64,000 nt of DNA from the NCBI GenBank assembly GCA_020064725.1, contig JAGTWJ010000008.1:2170001-2234000 (forward strand), in the 5' to 3' direction. This document shows, piece after piece, positions 47,355 through 58,426 of this stretch. The notes beneath the pieces are model-generated. The model ran no database searches, was not told the DNA's origin, and saw nothing but the letters and a program-made list of their open reading frames with translations. The stretch is from Drechslerella dactyloides. Lineage: Eukaryota > Ascomycota > Orbiliomycetes > Orbiliales > Orbiliaceae. Position numbers and translations under genes: made by a program. The stretch's first letter is position 1. Every line of letters starts with the position of its first letter.

Positions 47355-50300
47355 ATGACCCGCCCGAGCTTATTGAGCAGGATAATATCATCCGCCAGCA
47401 GCCCAAACGTCAGCACGGGTAAAGCAAAAGCCTCCGCCGAGTCAAACATTACCCACCGCGACGCGACAGCGTGGAGATTCCACGGGCCTGCCAATGCCTC
47501 CCTTTTCGCAGAGCTTGAGAAGCTGTACTGGACCGGAGTTGAGAACGAGCTCCAATCCATCCTGTTTACGCTTAAGCGGTGGCAGTCGGACGAGCTGAAA
47601 GACATATCGCTATCAGACGAATCGGACGATTTCATCCACGGCTTCGACACCTTTATCGATCAAGTCAACAAAGAAAGCCGCGAGTTCGCGGAGCGCGTCG
47701 AGAAATGCAAGAAGGACCTCAAGAGGAACGTCGCCGGCGTCAATTCAAACTACGTCCGATCTCTCGAATTCAACCTCCAAAATGCAGCTACAGAGCACAA
47801 TACCTCGCGCCTCAAGGTTGAAATCCGAGAAGCGTTGGAGGAGCCGCTGTCCGAGGACCAGCTGCACCACCGGACAAGAATGCTGCTCCAAGCAACTGGA
47901 CTGCTTGATATTGAAAAGCTCGTGGAGCATCGTCCCCCGTTGGACAAGCACTCCTTCTGGAAGAGACCCGCTGTTCCTCAGCTCCAGCTACAGTCACTAA
48001 GCAACAGCGGAGTACCAATATTAAGCTCCCTGCGCTGTTCGAGCTGTCAGTCAGTCATCCGCAGTAGCATGTACCGTACAAAGGAATCTTCGGGAACCGA
48101 TGCTACGACTTCCGAAGGGCAAGTGTGCGAAGATTGCCACCGAGAGCACTATCTCGGTCGGCGCGAATGCACGAAAGTCTACAAGCACTGCATCCTAAAA
48201 GACATTATTACACTCGATGTCAGCCATACCCTATGTCGCTGTACACACATCCCTCGCTTTGATAGCGAGGGGCGGCCAATAGCTCTTTTCCCGATGAACA
48301 AGAACCACACCCACCTCAAGGCTGCTGCGCAGGGGTATAGAAAGAGTCAGTTCATTGAGTGCGCTCTCTTGAAACTAGGAGACCTCGTCGCAGAAGCAAA
48401 GTACTTCGGCATCCGGACCATCACCAGTCGTCCAAAGCTGAAGAAGAAGAGCGGAAGCCTAAGCCTGGTCGGGCTTGTGATCGAGGCTTCAGCGATGCCG
48501 AATACCGCCCTGCGGAGCAAGCTTAAGAGGAAAACCGGATCAGGACAATCCGGTTCTCGTCTCTCCGAAATCTTCTTGGACGAACTCCGCAGCGGCCGGC
48601 GTATATCTAAGGCAGAGACCGTAGACGCGAGTAGAATGTATATGGAAACCCTCGATAAGCTGCAAAAGATGCAGCAGGTGACAAGATACGTCGAAAGCAA
48701 GGAGCGGGCCAAGATCAATCGCCCCAAAGCTATTACGCAACAGAGCCGAGCAGCTGCGAATAAGGAAGCGATATCGAGTACCGTCCTTGCAGTCGCCGAA
48801 GCCCAGGCGGATAATGATATTCCGTTCTTCTTACGACGATATACAGAGAGGTACCCGTTTGGCAACGTCCACATGGCTCTTCGGGTCGGCCCTTTGGTCA
48901 TCGAGAATGGAGTTGCAAAGTGAGTATCCACTTGTACCCAACTATGTGAATCAGGTTCTGATGAATCGATTGTATCGCAAAATATTTAGCACCCAGGGAG
49001 GAGCATTTATCAGCTTGCGAGAAACGCCTATTCTCAGCAACCGACGTATCATCGACAATCAGCGGTGCTTCGCCCTGAGTGAAAGCCGGCAGCTCTGGTC
49101 GCAGAGGCGGCCACAAGAGGCACCTAAACGCTTCAAATCGATAATGAAGCAGGTCATCGGATCGCCTTTTACGGGTCTCTTTAATAAGGCCTTCGAGACT
49201 AGAGTCATCAATGCGCTGATTGCAGCCAGCAACGAAGGCTTTGACGATCCTGGCTTGGGCGTGCAAGATCTGGCCAGCGAGCTAAAGCGTCTCCTGGCCC
49301 CCATCATCGACGACCTGAAGGTTCTCATGGGCCACCTTGTTTCAACGTATCTTGAAAGTATTGTATCACGTCTCCTCAATCCAAAAGTAACTTTGAGGTG
49401 GTCGTCAACTAAAAACAACTGCCAAAGCTTCTGCGATTCGCTCATCGATCAAAAGCTGTTTGGCCCACTAATCGCAAATCCTGGCGGTCGTTACGATGTC
49501 CCGCCACATCTCTACCTCATGAGCTTTGTCTGCCGCCCAGCCGGCTACACAAAACCAAAGGTCAAATCCAAGTTCGACGTCCCGCGTGGCCTGACCGAAG
49601 AATACCTCCTCCGGTTTCGCTTCGGTCGTCACGACGAGTCCGACATTATTGATACCCTCCAAGAATACTGGCACGATTGGGGTGCTTTCGGCAAGCACCT
49701 ATACAAATACCAAGACCTCTTCCCCTGGGACTGCACCGAGGCATTCGGTCGTTACCCCGTCAGCTGTGGGGACTGCAATCTCTCCAAGCACGTTTGGGCC
49801 TTTCCCTTCGATTCTTGGTCGATAATATCCCTTCACCTCGCTAGAGACCGACAAGACTATCCGCCCGGCGTGGACGGCGCGGCGACTATGGCAGACGACG
49901 CTTGGATGAAGAACCGCCTGTTGGTACTCTGCGCGCAGGAGAAGCTCGTCCGCGCAGCAACCGCAATGGCACAGAACACTTATTTCCAGAAGAAAACCGA
50001 CTGGCTACACAAGCAGCCTGACCCATCAACTGACAGAGTCAAACTCGGAGGCATCCACCGCGCGCAGCCGTTCAGCCACTGCTACGACCAGGGTAAATAT
50101 CACCACTACTTCGCCGCCGCGTGGGTCCACCTCAACTTCCCAGACCAGCTGGCAGAATACGAGCTGCTGCGCGACGGACGCACCAAGCTGCCGGACGTAG
50201 AGTACACCGGCCGACTGTACCGCGGCGAGCCGATCGACTCCATCCTCAGAAGCGTGCACCGCGGCGCGCGCTCCACAGACCCTCTCATCGACCCTCTCCT

Positions 50301-50958
50301 CAACGATAGGCGGCATGCGAATTATGCTACTAATGATACAGGGTACAACAAAGGGTACACTGGCGAACGCATATTCGATCTCGACTTTGACGGCGGCGAC
50401 TACCAAGCCTGGGATTACTCCAACACCTGGTACGACAACGACACCTGGTACGACGCGCCAACGGCCTTTGAAGCCTACGAGATATATAATAACGATCTCG
50501 ACTATGCAGACTCCAGCATGCCGCTTGTCGACGCGATGATGGATGCGACGGCCGTGGAAGTGGCTGCGGAGGCGGCAGTCGAGGCTACAAATGTCACCAT
50601 GGAAACTTACGAAAGTACCAGTTATGAGACGAGCGACGGTGCATACCCTTCGAGTAACAGTTATAGCAGCAATTTTGAAATGGGGTTTAATATTGGCTAC
50701 GCTGCTATGATGGGGGCGTACGCGTCGACGTATGGGGATACAGGGATTGGAAGTTCGAGTTATGGGGATGGCGGCTATAGTGGCGATGGGGGCTACAGTG
50801 GTGGCGATGGCGGTTATAGTGGTGGTGATGGCGGTGGTGATGGCGGTGGTGATGGAGGTGGTGATGGAGGTGGTGATGGAGGTGGTGACGGTGGGGGCGA
50901 TGGTGGAGGCGATGGTGGAGGCGGCTGCGGCGGCGGCTGCGGTGGATGTGGTGGTTAG
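47355..50958 (+). CDS. Large Gly-Asp-repeat, Cys-Gly-tailed protein, 1177 aa
   Basis: Exon 1 runs 47355-48919 and exon 2 48990-50958, joined as NGVA-NTQGGAFISL (GTGAGT donor, atttag acceptor). The N-terminal half is helical (residues of about 50-190 look coiled-coil) and is followed by a putative zinc ribbon: LRCSSCQSVIRSS, then VCEDCHREHYLGRREC and CRCTHIPRF. The central part is rich in aromatic residues (LHKQPDPSTDRVKLGGIH; GKYHHYFAAAWVHLNFP). From about residue 1115 to the end the protein is GGY/GDGGG repeats closing in a Cys-Gly cluster (GGGCGGGCGGCGG). I recognise no named family. The glycine tail and divergent pairing suggest a link to the DUF1399 protein. Confidence 0.75.
50764..50957 (+). 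repeat. GGTGAT-type minisatellite encoding Gly-Asp
   Basis: Imperfect tandem repeat of GGTGATGG(A/C)GGT units, coding for the GDGGG tract of the gene ending at 50958. Such G-rich tandem repeats commonly vary in copy number between strains. Confidence 0.85.
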
Positions 50959-53900
50959 TGTACAGCGTGTCTAGCGTTGATTTCGGAACTTTCTTAATCA
51001 CGAACACGTTCACAATGCTGGAACGATCCCATCGTCTAGTGTTAATACTAATGAACAAATGCACATATCCATGTATACGAATGGTGCGAGCTTTGATTTT
51101 TGGGTATTGACAGCGGGACAAGGTGATGTAATCAGAGCAGCTACCAACTTTCAGAAATCTCGAGACCAATCCGTGAGTTTCGCATCGAGCACTCTCGTCC
51201 CTACCAAGTCGATCTTGGTCTAGATCTGAACTCTGGTCATGATGTCGCCGACTGGCGGTCTACAAAGCAGGGACTGTTTAAAAGCTTGATAGATGCCCAA
51301 GGTTAATCAGAGCCCATACTTGTACCGAGAACGCGCATCCTGATAGCTGAACCATCCAGTATCAAAATTGCAGATATCTACTTATATGAGTACCCCGAGA
51401 AAGAAAACTAATTTATATGTTTAGAAAGGTCACGCTCGCAAATCTCAGGCTCTCACATGATATCACCGCGCCGCGGGTAGTCGGACCGCTGCTGGACTAC
51501 CCCGAACCACAAACGAGTCTGCTCTCTCGACATGGATAAAGTGGGTCGGTTTCCGAAACAGGCAATCCGGCTCCGCTCTGTGTGACGTGGAGCAGAATCC
51601 AACACGGCGCCGTAGACGCCTATATAACGACTCTCAGCCGCACAAATGTATCACCAGACACGACCTCACCATTTAAAGCACGGCATCTGGCTCGCGAGAC
51701 AACAGAAACGACATCTGGTAAAGTTTAAAGAAACAGTGGGTGTCGATATCGGGCTTGGCATAGTAGTATACCGCGCTCGAACCCCTAGTCCGCGACGTCC
51801 GCCATATTACGTACCGTGATGTCGACGACGGTCGGAGATATATCGATCAATAAATATCGGCGGTAGCACTTTTACATGTACATGTTAGAGTCATCGATCA
51901 CGGAGCTACTTGCAACCTGCGCAAATATATCATATCATTGTCCTCCAGACACCTATCTAGCAATCAGTCCCCCCGACAATAGCTTTGTCAGCAAGATCAT
52001 CGTAACTACTAGCGCGTTCAAGGGCGTCCGATACGCCATAGCCCTACGTTCGCACTAACCCGGTTGAAATTCGCAGTGCCGCAAAGGTTGTTGGCCGTGT
52101 GAAGTCGAGCCGACGCCCACAACAGATGACGCCACAGATGACGCCACAAACTCAGCGGCGCCGTTGACACCCCTCGCGGACATCAGGCCCGACGAATAGT
52201 GGAAAATGTGGGAGTAAATATTAGGGGGTTGCATGTCGCTACCTCATACCACTAGTCCTCATTTTCCCAAGTAAGACTATCATCAGAGTGTTGAGCAACG
52301 ACGCTCACATCACTGCTCGCAGAGCGTCCGCTTCCCTAGGTTCAGAGTTCACTTTGTAGCTCTTTAGACTCGCAGAATTCATGGTGAACAGTTACTAGTA
52401 TGAAAGGTTCATAGCGGTTGCAGTGCGCCCTGGCAGCGCAATGACAGAGCTGCCGAAAAGTATGCTGGCGTATATGCACCAAATGTTGATTGTTCTGGTG
52501 GAGTTGCGGTCGGACGCGATGGGAAGGGTGATCTACTTTGTCTCGCAGTCTCGGCTGGCAATTTGAAATCGAAGGTAGGATAGACTGATGTCTGAAAGGT
52601 CTAGAGGTGGTAGATTTGCAACGTTAGGTCATCACTTCGTTTGAAGTGGCCTAGCCATGGGGATATTAGTCGACGTCGATTGAGAGAGCTCAAGGGACAG
52701 TTGGACGGACGAGACACGATGTTGTATGAAGAGATCCCGGTAGATTAACGCATAATTCAATACTATAAGTAGCATAGAGTATAGAATCTCAAGTATATTA
52801 ACACATATAGATCTGACGTATAGCTTGTGTCGCAGCTCGGGTATTTTGGCCGTTTGACGTTCGCGCGTCCCAAATGTCGCTGTATCATCCCAGCTATCTG
52901 TCTCAGATTAATGACTTTACGCATAGATATGCAGGGCTTACTCCAAGATCGTGGGGCTGTATCCGCGTAGGGCTGCACATACAATAGGATATCGCTCACC
53001 AATGTAGTATCGTGGAATCCTGTTGATTAATTAATCAGTGGGCACCTGCCGTATACGTCTCGAGTTTGTGGCACCAACCCCCCGACCCTTGCATCCCGAC
53101 AAGCTCGCCAGCCCCCGAGTGCGAACCCATGACCACTTCTTTTGTACACCTATTGAAGCTTCACCCAGAAACTGCTGTATTTTAATGCTTAATGCTTGTA
53201 TTTTAATGCTTGCTTGCAGTGAATCAAAATCAGCCGAGCGGCAGCTGTAATCGACTTCAGCCAGTTCGCCTTTCAACATTTCGTTTGAATCGATCGGATC
53301 TCCGAGGTACATCACGAATCGACACGGACACACATCCTCACTAGCCAGCACTTGTATGCTATTAATACTCACAACCTGCAAAGTAGACTTGATTGAATTC
53401 AAAGGCCCAGTCTCGGCCAACCCCTATGCGCGGTCATTAGTCTAGAATAATAACACACACGCATGTGGAACCGGGCCAAGCTTCCTCGTAGGGCTATCCC
53501 TTTCCTTTTGCAGCCTGCACGGCGGCGGCCCTGGCTGCGGATTGCCTCAGCTATGCAACCGTCGATCAGCCGGGATTGCTCCCTACGGAGTGCGTTCCAG
53601 CCGGCGGTACTTCATGCAGACTGCAGATTTGCGGGGTCACCGTTGGCTCGCACGGAGGATATTTTTCACCGCTTCTTCATACTAGGTCTAAATGTCTGCA
53701 ACTATGTGCTGACATGCATCCGTGAACCACTAGTTGGTTGACTGGTACTGCTGTCATGTCATTGCATTCCATTTCGGCTCGCGCATATACGGCTGGACTC
53801 AAGCTCAAGCACAAACAGTTAGCATACTCGCGACAACAAGCCTATTTGTCAATAGTGAATTCACCGATTCGGTTCAGTTCAGCCACGCGGATTTCCCGAA

Positions 53901-54924
53901 CCAACGACGCCAAAATTTTTTCGAGGAGCACAGCGCACACAGGCATGGCTGAGCTGAACGAGACAGCCCCGTGAATTACCCAGATAAACGAGAAAACTTC
54001 AACGATTGACTATGCGTATAACCATATACGTATATGCAATAATTTTACATGACAGATTTGTCTCGCAAAACAGACGCCTTCCTATTAGATTGCCGTCGTG
54101 ATTTACACTTGTGTGATAATATTTGATCGAAGCGGCTGCGTCGCCATTGCAATTGACTGTGGAGCATTAGGTCGACGTTAATGCAGATTCCCGATCGGTA
54201 ATCGTGCGGAGAGAGGAACGCAGGATGTTGCAGATTCTCAACCTTACTCAGCCGCGGCGCCGCCCTCAGCTGCAGCTGCAATGTCGCTCGAATTTTCTCA
54301 TTTCAAACCACTCACCACAATTCCGATCACCACTAGGGTCGGAAAAGATTGAGAATAGCATCAGGACACGCTCCTCTTCCGGAAAGTTCTCCTAGCGGGA
54401 ACGGCCGGGCGATGCAGTTGGATGTTTTGTTCTTTTTTTCTTTATGTTTTTTGCCTTCAGCTAGTAGGATAACGGCTGTACAACTTCTATTCTTAGCGCC
54501 CGCGCCCACTGTTATTGGCTACTCATTCCAAGTCAGTTGCAAGAGACAGAACGGGCTGAGGGAAGGTAACTGTTCCTGGAAGTAACATTAATTTCAGATG
54601 CATGCAAGTGCACACCTCTGCAATACCACGGCACCGAGCTGGGTAGTATTAGGTAATGGAGGTCAGGTTGCACAAGCGACTTTTGTATATTATTCCGCCC
54701 GACGTGTAAAGCTAGCTCGCTGAAGTATTAATATATAAGGTTGACGAAGCCCCCTCTGCTGGTGTAAATCTCATCCTATATCTTCTCCTCATCCTCGCAA
54801 CGTCTATCTAGATCTGCTTTGAGTTCCGCATTACTTCGGCATAACGTTATAACGTTCCTTCAACGTCGTATCCGATACTTTCATTACGTCAAGTTCGAGT
54901 TCATCCCTTCGCTTGAAGATCTCA
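50959..54924. other. 4-kb gap
   Basis: No gene supported on either strand; frames are short and without motifs. A relative of the dispersed motif (GGCTCGCGAGACAAC) is at about 51689-51703, and CTCGC-rich copies occur near 52540. Confidence 0.5.
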
Positions 54925-54932
54925 TATATAAA
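54925..54932 (+). promoter_or_regulatory. TATA box of the surface-protein gene
   Basis: TATATAAA about 55 bp before the ATG at 54986. Confidence 0.6.
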
Positions 54933-54985
54933 CTCTACCACCACCCTCTCCTAATTCAAACATAACACTAGATATATCGCCCATC

Positions 54986-55855
54986 ATGCCTAACATGCGC
55001 ACCGCCGTCCTCACCCTCGCTCTTGCCGTCTCTGCCGTCTCTGCGCAGACTGAGCCCGTCTTCCCCACTATCTCTGCTGCACCAGGCAGCCTCCCCGTCG
55101 GCTCGCAATGCTCCGACAGCGCGCAATGCGCCAACGGTGCACAATGCTACGGCGTCACCGCCTTCACCATCCGCACCTGCGGTAGCTTCCAGTCCGTATG
55201 CACATCGGACAGCCAGTGCGCAACGAACACCTGCAACCAGGGCTTCTGCAACGGCATGCTGGGTGCCGGCTCGTCCGTTTCATCGGCCACACCCACCAGC
55301 ACAGTTGTCCCTGGCCCGTCGTCGCCGCCACGGGAGACCATTATCGCGGCGCCGGGCACCCTCCCGCTTGGCGCGACTTGCTCGTCGAAAGAACAATGCG
55401 CGAACGGCGCGGACTGCTATGCCACCAACAGCATGCTCATCACGAGATGTGGTAACTTCCAGTCCTCATGCACGTCGGACAACCAGTGCGCGACCAACAC
55501 TTGCAACCAGGGCTTCTGCAACGGGCCGCTGCCTTCGGGGTCCTCGCTGTCCACTTACGTCACTGCTACCACCGGAACTGCCTCGTCGGTTAGCTATGGC
55601 CCGTCGGGCACCACTGTTCCAACTGGTACTGGAACCTCGAATGGCGGCGGCGCGTACCCATCTGGTGGTAGCGGTGGGAACGGTGGCAATGGAGGAAACG
55701 GCTCCCGCGTCTCGTCGGCACCTGGCTCCGGTGCTACGGGCGGCTCTCAGGCGGGCCCCGCAGGCCCAGCGTACACGGGTGCCGCTGCTGCGTTCACTAT
55801 TCCTCGGGGAGCCGCTGCCGTGGTCGCCGTCATTGTCGCGGCTCTCGCGTTGTAG
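54986..55855 (+). CDS. Secreted, GPI-anchor-type protein with duplicated 8-Cys module
   Basis: Single exon, 289 residues. Signal peptide MPNMRTAVLTLALAVSAVSA with likely cleavage before QTEP. Two tandem modules of about 57 residues (about 34-90 and 124-180), each with eight Cys, are very alike: both contain the QCAxxxC spacing, CTSDxQCATNTCNQGFCNG and a G-x-LPxG start, so one arose by duplication. A Ser/Thr/Gly/Pro-rich spacer follows (SGGSGGNGGNGGNGS). The C-terminus is hydrophobic (AAVVAVIVAALAL) with Gly/Ala before it, as in GPI-anchored fungal wall proteins. A structural or adhesion role at the wall is inferred. No enzyme motif. Confidence 0.88.
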   Translation: MPNMRTAVLTLALAVSAVSAQTEPVFPTISAAPGSLPVGSQCSDSAQCANGAQCYGVTAFTIRTCGSFQSVCTSDSQCATNTCNQGFCNGMLGAGSSVSSATPTSTVVPGPSSPPRETIIAAPGTLPLGATCSSKEQCANGADCYATNSMLITRCGNFQSSCTSDNQCATNTCNQGFCNGPLPSGSSLSTYVTATTGTASSVSYGPSGTTVPTGTGTSNGGGAYPSGGSGGNGGNGGNGSRVSSAPGSGATGGSQAGPAGPAYTGAAAAFTIPRGAAAVVAVIVAALAL

Positions 55856-56962
55856 GATGGTTTGGGGTGATATTTACCCCTGTGACTTGGCGAGATCTGT
55901 CCCTCACGATCGATATGATGATTATAATGCGATGCGATGCGATGCAATCGATAGGGAAATTTGTAAAGCGGAAGGGAAAGGAGTTACTGTATTCATACCA
56001 ATCGATTATTCTATAATTCAATTTTAAAAGCACTGTAACGGGCATGTACGGAAAAAGAAAATACGCATATAAGTTATCATATCAGCATAGACTCTAATAC
56101 AAGCTCCCATAAAATCCAGTCTCCAATTGCCTACCTAGGTACTTAGTGGATTTAAATGCTTAAAATACGCGATATATGTGAATTCGATGGCATAGAGCCA
56201 TTGGTATTGCGATAGATATGCCATCTCGAGGTATCAATCCATAGGTTACGTATATACACGTTCCAAGCAAGCCCCGTATGCGCAGCATACGTGCATGAAA
56301 CGACACGGAAAAAAAACTCTGCAAAATATCAATCAATCAAAATCAATCGACCAGGCAAATGAAATCGAAATATCGAAGCGAGTGACTTTTTGAGAGAATG
56401 AAGAAATGTACTCTAACGAGCGTAAGAAGTGTATGTGAAAATAACAGCAAAAGACAATGTTAGATAAAAAAAACCAGTGTATAATGAGCGTCTGTCTTTT
56501 GTGTACAAGTACCAACCATCTCTTTTAATTCGTATCGTATATGCCATGCCGGCCACAGAAAACGCCTCATTGCTCCCATCCATCCAAAACGAAACGACAA
56601 TCAGTCAAGGGATACAGCCAGATGCGCATGTTGATACCTGCACTCTCTTATCGAAGCGTGTCAGGCAGAGAAGCAGCCGCAGCAATGCAAATATGGCAGT
56701 AATGAGAATGTTAACGCGGGAGATAGAAACAGCAAAAACAACAAAACTCCCAAAAAGCCTCTTCAACCGGCGTCAATCGTAACGTCCGCATACTAAAAAA
56801 AAATTATTCCCATCCGACTAACAATTAAAGTTCCACAATAAAAGACAAAAATTCAGCGTAGAAGAGCTACACTAAAACGCCATGTGTATGAAATGTGATA
56901 ATAAAAGAAAAGGGAAAAGAAAAATGCGCGCGAAAAGAAATACACCACCCATCCAAGGACAT
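55856..56962. other. Intergenic 3' region
   Basis: Between the surface-protein gene and the convergent gene ending at 56963. AT-rich; no gene supported. Confidence 0.5.
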
Positions 56963-58426
56963 TTATATCCAGCCACCGACAGTGACGGGCTGCCCAGCAA
57001 CTACTGGAGGAGCCACGGGCTTGGGCGGCGCATAAACCGCGGGCGTGGGCGTTGTCATGAACTTTTCCGCTGTCCGGAAAATCGATGGCTTCCTCCTAAT
57101 CGGAACGACAGGTGGCAGTAGCGGCTCCTCTTCCTCAACGGCAGGGAATAGCGTGACGTCCCGGATGACTGCTAGATAGTCCTTCGCCGAGAACCTAAGC
57201 AGTCCCTTCCGAATCATCACATCGTTGTCGACGAGATCCAGTCCCATGTCTTCGGCCAATTCTGAGACCTGAGCAAGCTCGTGGGCGAACGGATTGGCTT
57301 TATTGACAGCGCGTTTTGCGCCGGTTCTGAGGTTCGGATTGGACGCAGAGCGACGTGCCGAGACACGTGGCGGTGGCGGTGGCATTGGCGACGGCGCAAC
57401 CATCACTGGAGGGGGGGCAGCTGCCGGCGGCGACTGCTGCGCGCGAGGAGGAGAACCATTGTAAGTCGAGGCATTGGAAGAGCTTCTCGACAGACCCGAA
57501 GTGCGAGGCTCCGCCCGAGCGGGTGGTTTATAGGATGTGCGGGGACCGAGCGTAGACGACGTCCGTCTAAGGTCCTGTGTAGGCTTCGCAACGATATAAT
57601 CCTCGTTGATGCTGCTGCCGCTGCTGTTGTGGCTGTAGTGATTGCTATACTCGAGCCTATAGTTGTTGTAATTGTCACCGCTGGAGGCATTGGAGATCGA
57701 CGAGGAGAGCGAAGAGGTGCTCTTGATCCTCTGCAGACGCTGTTGGAAGTCCATGCTGCCGTGCTTGTTGCTGTTAGCGATGTTGTTGGCGGTGGTGGCA
57801 GTGGTGCTGGTATTGCTGTTGCTACTTTTATTGCTGCCGGCGGAATGTCTGGTGGGATTCAAGGGTTTAGGGCCGACGCTCGAGCTCCTAGATATGCGAT
57901 TGAAGCTCTCAGGTGGCGGCGTGGTGGGAGGTGTGAACACGTTAGAAATAGCAGCTCCGATGTCCGGCGAGAGTGGCCCCGCGGAAGATCCGCCGCTTGA
58001 CGTAGAAGCAGGGGAAGGAGGCTGGTTGAATGAGTTTGACAGGGACTTCTTGTGCGAGTGATGATGCGACAGACTAGTCTTAGCTCGCGGGATAGGAGAC
58101 GCCCTGCCGCCAGCGGGACTGGCAGCACGTTCGAGGTGCATGTCTCGTGAGCCCTGGTGCTGAGGCCGGTAACCGATGGCAGAGGCGGTCCGTCCGGTGG
58201 GACTGGGGTTTCGCAGGCTCTGCGACGTGTACGAAATCATGCTCGTCGACGAGAGCAGCTCGACGGGAGCTGAGATTTGGAACTTCATTTGGTTTTCGTG
58301 TCGCGATGCTCTCGAGAGGCGGGAGAGGGCTTTTCTGTCTGGCGAGGCGGGCGGAGTGCTGTCGCGCAGGTTCTTGGAGGAGCGGTGGAAGGCGCGGGAG
58401 GCCCGCGACAACGATATCCTGTCCAT
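56963..58426 (-). CDS. Disordered Ser/Pro-rich protein with short conserved C-terminal region, 487 aa
   Basis: Single exon from the ATG at 58426 (MDRISLSRASRAFHRSSKNL). Residues of about 1-330 are low complexity with many SPT, HHSHKK, NNN and poly-Pro stretches. The C-terminal part, KANPFAHELAQVSELAEDMG then DVMIRKGLLRFSAKDYLAVI, looks folded and is the likely conserved core. The last 80 residues are Pro-rich. No signal peptide, membrane span or catalytic motif. Basic and Ser-rich runs (RRTSSTLGP) are candidate phosphorylation sites. I do not recognise a named family; a cytoplasmic scaffold is a guess from composition. Confidence 0.75.
   Translation of the reverse strand: MDRISLSRASRAFHRSSKNLRDSTPPASPDRKALSRLSRASRHENQMKFQISAPVELLSSTSMISYTSQSLRNPSPTGRTASAIGYRPQHQGSRDMHLERAASPAGGRASPIPRAKTSLSHHHSHKKSLSNSFNQPPSPASTSSGGSSAGPLSPDIGAAISNVFTPPTTPPPESFNRISRSSSVGPKPLNPTRHSAGSNKSSNSNTSTTATTANNIANSNKHGSMDFQQRLQRIKSTSSLSSSISNASSGDNYNNYRLEYSNHYSHNSSGSSINEDYIVAKPTQDLRRTSSTLGPRTSYKPPARAEPRTSGLSRSSSNASTYNGSPPRAQQSPPAAAPPPVMVAPSPMPPPPPRVSARRSASNPNLRTGAKRAVNKANPFAHELAQVSELAEDMGLDLVDNDVMIRKGLLRFSAKDYLAVIRDVTLFPAVEEEEPLLPPVVPIRRKPSIFRTAEKFMTTPTPAVYAPPKPVAPPVVAGQPVTVGGWI

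Noticed and set aside
50705..51169. His/Arg-rich minus-strand frame
   Set aside because: Antisense reading of the GGTGAT minisatellite, not a gene.
55023..56027. 334-codon frame overlapping the surface-protein gene
   Set aside because: Out-of-frame shadow rich in Arg and Pro caused by GC-rich codons of the real gene.
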